Below are positions 56,884-64,000 of a stretch of 64,000 nt of DNA, in pieces; the first letter of the stretch is position 1, and every line of letters starts with the position of its first letter. The position numbers and the translations under genes were made by a program. The stretch is from positions 117,916,110 through 117,980,109 of the forward strand of contig OX235279.1 of NCBI GenBank assembly GCA_944472155.2, written 5' to 3'. The notes beneath the pieces are model-generated. The model saw only the letters and a program-made list of their open reading frames with translations. It had not been told where the DNA came from and did not search any database. The DNA is from Trichobilharzia szidati. Its lineage: Eukaryota; Platyhelminthes; Trematoda; Strigeidida; Schistosomatidae.

Positions 56884-59104
56884 GTCTTCGATTACTTCGG
56901 AACTGTACATATCCCCTGTGATTTCTTTAAGTGCCTAAATTGCTATGCAGAGATATTGTCGTTCTTTCATTCCACTTTATGTTATGCCACTGTTATATTT
57001 AATTTCAGTATGTACTAATGTATTGTATCACTTGGGATTTGATTGCTGGCAGTCACCGAGCTTTTGATTTTCTGTCAGCTACACTTTTCCTTACGTTTAT
57101 ACGGCTCACCATTTGTAATAATATGACCCTGGTGTACAACAATGTTGTTTTGCTAAAGTCCCATCCTGAGTTTGTAGTAATAGTCATCTCACCTTTCTTT
57201 CATTATGATTTAAGTTAAATATTTATAAGGGTGGTCGGTGAAATGATTCTGAATAACCACCTGAATATCCATACTTATCACATGAACCACACTTTGTAAG
57301 GACTCAATTGCCACAGTAAAGTATCAATTCCCTTCTGAATAGTTATAAGTCGTGTATAACCAATGGACTGTAGCTTAATTTATGTTAGTTACGCGGATTA
57401 GTCGTTCGTGACATATTGACGATGAACACTTACTGCAATGTTCTATCTACAGTTCTTTCAGTGTTGGATATTCATGGGTGTTAAAAAGTTTAGCTGCAGT
57501 GTAGTAAATTCCCACTTACTTTCCTGTTTATCTTACTTTTGGTTTGTTATTGTATTGTATATGTTTGGGTTATCATTTAGTTTATCACTAAGGACGCTCA
57601 CACTAATCGTTTTTATATAGCTTTGTTATACCTGTTTTGGTGATGAAAACTGCTGGTCGAATTGTCTGCCATTTTTAAGGCTTTGTATGTATTTCTTGCT
57701 GCATCAGCCCAAATGAACTGAATAGTCAAAACATGTATTAGTCAGCAAGGTGCGTGATCAACTACTTAAAGTGGAGCTGATTACGCAATATTGTTCTTAT
57801 GCCGTACAACCGTAAGGGTTATGTTTCTCGATAGTGTGTATTATTTTAGCATTCCTCATGTGCGATTAAACTACGATAACCAATATACCGCTAAGTTAAT
57901 CCGGTTTAATGAAGACAGTCTGAATGCATGTTCGTTCATGTAGTAATAAGTCAACCAACTCTGGCTGCGTAACCCTCCGTAGGTCACAGGAAATCCAAAG
58001 TGGTTGGAAGCTGGATTTTCAGACTGGTGTCACACTTCTTCTGAGTTTTGACACGGAGAGCTGCTTAAGAAATGCAGGTCCTCCAATGAGTTAGGTGGTT
58101 TTAATCATTTGAGATTTTTTTTGTGTGTATCGACGACAGCTAATAATGTTGAATGAAATGTAACTAGGTCTGGAAACACCTAGATTTAGTTAAGGAAGGG
58201 GATGCCATCTGTGTAATATTGGGTGTCACTTCTGATTTTCCAAGTCTAACAATGGCACAATCTCCGATGAAGATACCCGATAGCCAAACATTTGTAAGGC
58301 TTAGTGATTCTACATATTTTCAACCTTACCCCTCAATTTATGGAAATCTACCTGAAAAATTGTAGTAATTGAAATTTTTTTGAAAAAAGTAAAACTATGA
58401 TGACGCGGGACTAATAGTTGAGAAATTGGGTCGGAGCTGCCGAATAACAGTTCAACTGACTCATAGTTGCTCACATATTTGCCAAGGGTTACAGCAAAAC
58501 ATATCCCTAAATGAAGATGAGATAGAGAAGCAGAAGTTGGTTGTTTGATCCCAAACGATTTTCAGAAATTGTAACTAACTACGGGGACAGACTTTTAGTT
58601 AAAGTTTAGGATTTCGGAAAACACCGATTAGTGTCCACGAAAAATACTGTATCGCTATCCTTATTTTATCATAAATGTATTAGTGCATGTGACTTTTTGA
58701 CTCCGACAACTGAGATTTCGAGGATGTAGATAGCATAGTCTTTGATAGTAAAGATGTTGATAAAATGTAATCTTGTTCTCAATGTTTGCTCTAATTAAGT
58801 GTGAAATAATACCAAACTATCCTGAAGACCAGGGACCGAAGTGGCATCAACCCTAATGCCCCAGTCGCTGACAAAATTTCCGTACAGATACAGAAAGCTT
58901 ACTGACTTATGTTGTATTTGTGTGGGCGAAATATCCTGCTATTTGTCAAAAAGCTTGTATTCTACGCAGCGATTCTGTTCGCCTTACTTAAAATGGCAAG
59001 GATTAGAAACTGTTCAGGCTATGTTGGGCAATGTATTAAACAAGGAGAGTTAGGCGTAGTGTTAGGTAAAGGTGGAAAGCCAGTCTGTGAGGTTTAGTTG
59101 ACTG
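56884..59104. other. Downstream intergenic stretch
   Basis: It should include the 3' UTR of the membrane-protein gene. Frames at 57018-57218, 57438-57620 and 58841-59097 show no domain. Nothing else is supportable. Confidence 0.45.
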
Positions 59105-59340
59105 CGACATGTGTGAAGTATGCTGAGTCACCGTCTTATCTACAAGCAGTGTTAGATGACATTGGATCAGATTGGAAAAGATTTTGGGGTGGTCAGACCA
59201 AAACACAGTAGGAGTCTATACAGTCTTTTATTATTGGTTTGAGGCAAGCAGAGAGATTTGGATTGTCTGGCTGAATTTTTTCAGGTTTTCCTAGGGATCA
59301 GTAGTTAAAAAATCTTGGTGACGTCTTAAACTCGTTTATA
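59105..59340 (+). mobile_element. Decayed non-LTR tail, third copy
   Basis: Nucleotide match to 37035-37260: cgacatgtgtgaagtatgctgagtcaccg, gacattggatcagattggaaaag, ggtggtcagaccaaaaca and gatcagtagttaaaaaatcttggtgac correspond in order to the SHRLPRQ, ADIGSGWKR, GGQTKTW and tail segments of the intron-4 copy, with many substitutions. Confidence 0.6.
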
Positions 59341-60433
59341 TTGTCAGAGGTGTCTTCACACTGTTATCTGTGATATTACGAACTTCTCTTAATCGAATTA
59401 TTTTGTCCTATTAGTCCAAATGATTTTATTTCAAGACAACATAGTGGCATGAATTTAGAGTAATGTGAGCAGTGATGAGTAGATCAGTCGTTAAACTGAG
59501 AGTACGAAAATATATAAATACTGCAGAATAGTTAAATATTTAACTGAAAACGATCGTTATCCGTGTATATATTCACATTGTGAATGGTTTTGAGCACTAT
59601 TAACGGAATTCTTTAATAACTAAGCTTCTCATATTAGTAAACATAAATTTACTCTATCGATTTTAGTCTGCTGCTCTACGCGTAAAATGCCTACCCTGTC
59701 AGTGATTACATAACAAGAGAGCAATGAGCTCCTGGTTATCTGTTAGTGATGCATATACATTCCAATCAGTTATGTGTTATATCAGTATTCTGTAATGCCC
59801 CATGCATCTGGTTTCCTACAGCATTGTAATATCACACTTGCACCAAAAGGATCGTATTTATTAGTATCTGAGGTCGGATTCATTGCTTGTTGGCCCATGC
59901 TGTACGTCACTAGAAACGTGTGCAAAATAGACTGAGGAATGAAAACAACAGTATGTTTCAAAAAGCTGCAAGATAGTATTAGAAGGAATAAGTGAGATTC
60001 GCACCATTCTAGTCCATCCAACTGAAACGTGTGGAAGTAAATTTCTTGCACGTGTCAATTTTCAGTCTGATCAATATTGGTTCTATCGATTTCTGCCACA
60101 GCAGGATATACTGGAACTAAACGTTAATAACACTTCACGACTAATATGATCCTCAACTATTATCGCCACATGATAGCACCATCTATTTTGAACACTTAGT
60201 TTCTATCCTCAATCTGCTAGATTAAATTTAAGAGTGCACGTTCTGCAAGTAGAGAGTTCTTAGCTCTATCCATCACAGAGATGGGTGAGCACTACTGAAG
60301 CTTGCATCTTCAGAAACAGTGGTTCTAATTCTTCAATGGTCCTCCGATTATTTCACGGATTAATATCAGCTAAAGGACCATCGAAAAGCTGACAGCACTG
60401 TTTCCTAGTTTGTGACTCTCCAGAAGTGCACAC
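59341..60433. other. No recognisable gene
   Basis: AT-rich. An 89-codon minus frame (59782-60051) lacks known motifs. Confidence 0.45.
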
Positions 60434-60516
60434 ACATGACCCCACCTGGGACCGAACTCAGGACCCCCAGGTTTCGAGGAGCGCTTGTTGACCATTCAGC
60501 CACTGGGACGGAATCC
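60434..60516 (-). mobile_element. tRNA-like sequence, probably SINE head
   Basis: The minus strand reads GTCCCAGTGGCTGAATGG (A-box-like) and GAGTTCGGTCCCAGG (B-box-like), with a G-rich middle. It does not fold into a proper acceptor stem, so it is a tRNA-derived repeat or pseudogene, of a different type from the SINEs at 6.2 and 28 kb. Confidence 0.5.
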
Positions 60517-61759
60517 GATAGCCCATGAATCCTAACTTTTATCAGTTTGCGATTAATTTCAGTTTGTGATAAAATATATTTCTCAAACAAACTTCGGCAA
60601 GTAAATCTGTAATTAGATTGTGTTCTGGACAGATGCATAATTCTTCATATATCCCTTTTCTTTTAACAAGTTGAATAGTTTGCGGATAGTAGTGAAATTC
60701 GAACTATATAGTATGTGACTAACACTAACAGGATAATATTTTTCAAGTACTTCTTATAAACTAAGTGTTTTATATTACAGCTAAACTTAATCATTGGATA
60801 ACTAGGAGCACTGGTGACTTATTTTTCAACAGAGATAATTTAATCTATGTTTGAACCATCTAAAGCAGCCTTGAGTTGAAATACTGCTACTGGTATAACA
60901 GGTGATGATTGGCAGTGAAATGTGGAAATCTGGGTCTTGGCAAGATTCTCATTAAGTGGCTAGCAGAGCCGTGGACTAGATGTAATTTAGTAGGATATTA
61001 GTTAATTAACAATGATAGTTTCGTTTTGTTGTTGCATTCTGTGAGCTGCAAAATGTTCACTGTTCCTCCAGACAACTTAATTGAATTCTTCATGAATGAT
61101 ATAATTGCATCTCTTGATAACCTTTGTCGTGATTGTTTGTTAGTTTGCATCAGTATTGATCTTATTTACTGACTTACTTTTATCCACTTTTATGCAGTTG
61201 GGAGTTCTGAAGTCAGAGGAAGATTTTACCATCATTTGAGTGTATCATCTTTATAAGTCGTAATATTAGTAAGCCCCAGGGTAAGGATCTCTCAGAAATG
61301 AACTCATACATGGAGATATGGCTCTTAGTTAAAATGGGTTGGATGGAGACATAACTCGCCAATCTGTCACAAACCTGAAGCTGCCTAATAATAACTGAAT
61401 GTTTATAGATAGGCTAGTCTTATATCAAAATTTAACGCTAATATCCTTTCAGAACATGCCGTTGAACAACTACAGGATGGTGGGCAATTTTAAACTGCCA
61501 CTTTGAATGTTAACTAGTAAAACAGTTTTCTCCATCGTTACACAGGTTTAAATCCCTTTAGAGCAATAAGTGTTGTACCAAGATATTTGATACAACCTTG
61601 TGGAGAATTCAAACAAGAGTGAGATTGTGTTTTCTTAATGAACGAATTGACTTCAAATCGAATTACTTCAAACGTTTATGTGATAAAATCGCGACTATCG
61701 TAAGACATAATCAAAGCCGGTAAAAAGCTAGTAATGGGTAAAAAGATATATATATATTC
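60517..61759. other. No recognisable gene
   Basis: AT-rich sequence without supported features. Its right end is likely decayed PLE. Confidence 0.4.
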
Positions 61760-62080
61760 ATTCGAGGTTAGTTGTTGTCAGTTGGGCATGCTACTAGGAA
61801 GCTTAGTCAACGTGTCACTGAATATCTCCCACCGTGGTTTGGTAAAGGACAAACAGGAATTATCTGGAACTCCGTTTTGTCGCATTTATTTGAAAAGTGG
61901 ATAGTGAGTAGACGAAAGTAATCAATTTGATTCATCTCATCCCCATCGGACTTTTGCACTAAATACAACTGGGATGATTAGTCTTCGAACTATTAAGCCA
62001 AAACTGTGCATTCAGAAGAAGTTTGCATTGTCAGTATCCCTCCGTCAGCTAGTTGAGACCTAACCAACTACCTACTCCAC
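61760..62080 (+). mobile_element. Penelope-like element remnant (GIY-YIG end)
   Basis: A plus frame reads VGHATRKLSQRVTEYLPPWF at about 61785-61843, then GKGQTGIIWNSVLSHLFEK. After a frame change, KPKLCIQKKFALSVSLRQLV lies at about 61993-62053, corresponding to the PLE C-terminal LCIQK block and the lost LPW end. It is truncated upstream. Confidence 0.75.
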
Positions 62081-62765
62081 CGCATCTTGTATAAATTAAT
62101 CCCTTTGTGAATACCTCTTCCTTAGTCTTATTGTATCTTCATCAGAATTTATATTTTTATTTATTACTCTTACAATCTAGCATCAATTAACCTGACCTTG
62201 TTTTTCTTAAACCTTATTTATTATGTCTATCTGAACATTTGTTTACATAATCATGCCACTTTTCATCATTTTTGTTATCACGAATTACTCCACTTCTGTT
62301 ACTGTTGTTATTGTGACTAATTGTACAATTTATGTGAAAAATCTTATCATTTTATTGACAAATCACCATGATTGGTCTATATTTAATATTTTATCGTCAA
62401 GTTATGTATATTAGAGTCAGCCCTGATTAAACCTAGTTGAAAAGTATATTGTTCGCCTACTTATGTTGTTCTAAACTGAAATATTTAAAAAAAATAAATT
62501 ATGTAAATAAAAGTATCTTTTTTTATTGTCTGATAGATCACTATCTACAACAAAAAATACTAAAAAATAATGATAAATTGATTTGTTATCCTTGTACATT
62601 TTCAAAGACACCTATTTAGACATTATCATTTAATTGAACTGTGATTCAATGAAGTTAGGTTATAACAGTTAGTCAAAACAGCATTCACTTACCTCGAACA
62701 AACTTTTCATCTACTAGGCTAATAGTCACGCTTATTGTGTGATGAATGATGATGCCACGGCTGAA
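62081..62765. other. No recognisable gene
   Basis: AT-rich, probably the PLE 3' untranslated sequence at its left end. Confidence 0.4.
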
Positions 62766-62842
62766 ATAGGTACAGCTGGATTCAAACCCAGTACCCAATG
62801 ACTGACGGTCAACTTATAAGGCTAATGAGCTACACATGCACG
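62766..62842 (-). mobile_element. tRNA-like sequence, decayed
   Basis: The minus strand has TGTAGCTCATTAGCC (A-box-like) and GGGTTTGAATCCAGC (B-box-like) at tRNA-like spacing, but the ends do not pair. A tRNA pseudogene or SINE head is most likely. Confidence 0.45.
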
Positions 62843-63525
62843 TTAAGTTACTAAGAATGTCGTATGTAGACTAGTTTATCTTATTAAAAATAATGCACTA
62901 TCTCGTTCACATTAAATTAAATAAAATTTAATTCTAAATATAAATAAAATATGTATGATTAATGGAACTTATCTATTAATTAGTTAACGTGAATAAGTTA
63001 ATAAGAAGGTCAGAGAACTGTAGCGACCAAAACCAACTTGTTGTGGTCTGAACGTCGGGAGTCGATCTTTTACATTCTACTGTATAGCTGTCTGAAACTT
63101 CCTTGAAACACGCACAGTCACAAATGCTCTAAAGACAACAAAAAAAGACTTTTCCAATAAATCTGTTTTAAAAAAGGACCAAGTTTAGAAAAGCAGAATA
63201 ATGCTATAGACTGGTAAAATTACAACCATTCCCATAAGTGTATTAATGATAAAACATAATAAACAAAGGCTTACACAGAAATGTTCAAAATCGATGCATA
63301 AAGAGAAGTTTTTGTGAAATAGTAGTAATCAGATAGGCAGTATGAATTGTGGTAAGCTATGCGAAATACTCTTCACTTTATCACTAATCATTGGAAAAGA
63401 TTTGTGTAATTAAAGAAGTGAATACATATGGAGAAGTGTTTTTAAAACAATTTTCAAGATGATATGAAATACGCATAAATAGATTCTTCTTATTTATCAC
63501 TGTTCACGGAAATATGAGCAGGTAA
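62843..63525. other. 3' flank of the PP1-like locus
   Basis: No feature supported apart from the expected 3' UTR of the minus-strand phosphatase frame. Confidence 0.4.
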
Positions 63526-64000
63526 TTAGGCTTCAATTTCTGTTATGGCTGTACCTTTATCCTGATATCTGTCTTTCTTCTCAAATGGTTTAAATATTCG
63601 AATTGAACAGGTTAAATCTTCGTCAACTGACATCACAGCATCGGTATTATTGAATTCTCCACAGTAATTGGGTACAGAGAACAAAGTAACTAGTCGACGG
63701 TTACAAAAAAATTCATAACCATTTTCAACCACTTGATGTGCTCGACAAATTAAATCCATTTCACGTCGGTTAAGGAATTCGGTGACTACATCTTGACCGA
63801 ATAAAAAGCTAACTCCTCGATCATATACAGCCCAATCATTGACATCCTTATCTGGATCTGGCCATAGGATATCACATAAAAATCCTTCGTAGGGAATGGC
63901 CTATGGTCTCATAATGTGCCTTATTTGATTTATACTATGCAAATCTGGAGATAATCCACCGTGACAGCAAAATATTTTAGAATCTACAGTTGCAGCAATC
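63526..64000 (-). pseudogene. PP1-type Ser/Thr phosphatase, C-terminal part, with in-frame stop
   Basis: The 5' part lies beyond the window. The frame opens at [20 protein letters not shown], which holds the metal-ligand His of PP1 (His173 equivalent), and runs to HIMRP. The next codon is TAG (63901-63903), where PP1 has Thr. It then continues in the same frame: [21 protein letters not shown] (Arg221 equivalent), [16 protein letters not shown] (His248 equivalent) and [13 protein letters not shown] (Tyr272 equivalent), ending with a short divergent tail and a TAA. No intron interrupts these roughly 157 codons. Apart from the one stop the sequence is well conserved, with no frameshift. A GT-AG interpretation around the TAG would shift the frame and remove conserved residues, so I reject it. 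It could be a young pseudogene, a polymorphic null allele, a sequencing error, or read through. Confidence 0.75.

Noticed and set aside
63903..63937. 35-bp micro-intron removing the TAG in the PP1-like frame
   Set aside because: A GT...AG pair exists, but splicing it would shift the frame and delete the conserved NQIRHIMRP residues.

Overview
The window looks like a schistosome (blood-fluke) or closely related trematode nuclear genome. It is AT-rich, has sparse genes, and holds mobile elements typical of flukes: CsRn1/Boudicca-type Ty3/gypsy LTR elements, Penelope-like elements (PLEs) with GIY-YIG domains, degenerate RTE-type and CR1-type non-LTR elements, an R2-type fragment and tRNA-derived SINEs. 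Two genes also carry the 32-45 bp micro-introns characteristic of schistosomes. The species cannot be fixed from sequence reading alone.

Only three cellular loci are supported. (1) 36113-39213, minus: a five-exon SDR39U1-type atypical short-chain dehydrogenase, 312 aa. (2) 56053-56883, plus: a three-exon, 223-253 aa single-pass membrane protein with a lysine-rich tail, function unknown. (3) 63526-64000, minus: the 3' part of an uninterrupted PP1-type phosphatase reading frame with one in-frame TAG, running off the window edge.

Layout. 0-2.2 kb: no gene seen. 2.2-3.4 kb: a PLE remnant abutting a 373-bp (TTAG)n tract. 4.2-6.4 kb: degenerate RTE copy A plus a SINE. 9.2-11.1 kb: two convergent PLE remnants. 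11.7-15.6 kb: RTE copies B and C. 16.3-18.4 kb: a 750-bp-arm inverted repeat followed by a solo gypsy LTR. 18.5-21.8 kb: RTE copy D, split by an unidentified insert. 22.9-23.5 kb: two hairpin-like inverted repeats. 26-28.4 kb: a gypsy remnant and two SINEs. 29-35 kb: CR1-, RTE- and PLE-type remnants. 36.1-39.2 kb: the SDR39U1 gene, with retroelement debris in intron 4.

40.5-56.0 kb is the most striking part. A CR1-type element (plus strand) carries an R2-type fragment (minus) and, inside its reverse transcriptase region, a 12.2-kb head-to-tail array of an LTR retrotransposon: five LTRs alternating with four internal regions, exact 2970-bp period. One 5-bp target duplication (ATCTT) flanks the whole array, and removing the array restores the CR1 reading frame. 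Every unit has the same internal deletion joining the RT to an integrase-like C-terminal tail, with RNase H and the integrase core missing, yet gag and the shortened pol stay open in all four. A few SNPs differ between units in a mosaic pattern.

All coordinates come from manual reading. Edges of degenerate elements are approximate (tens of bases). Exon edges and LTR edges are base-resolved.
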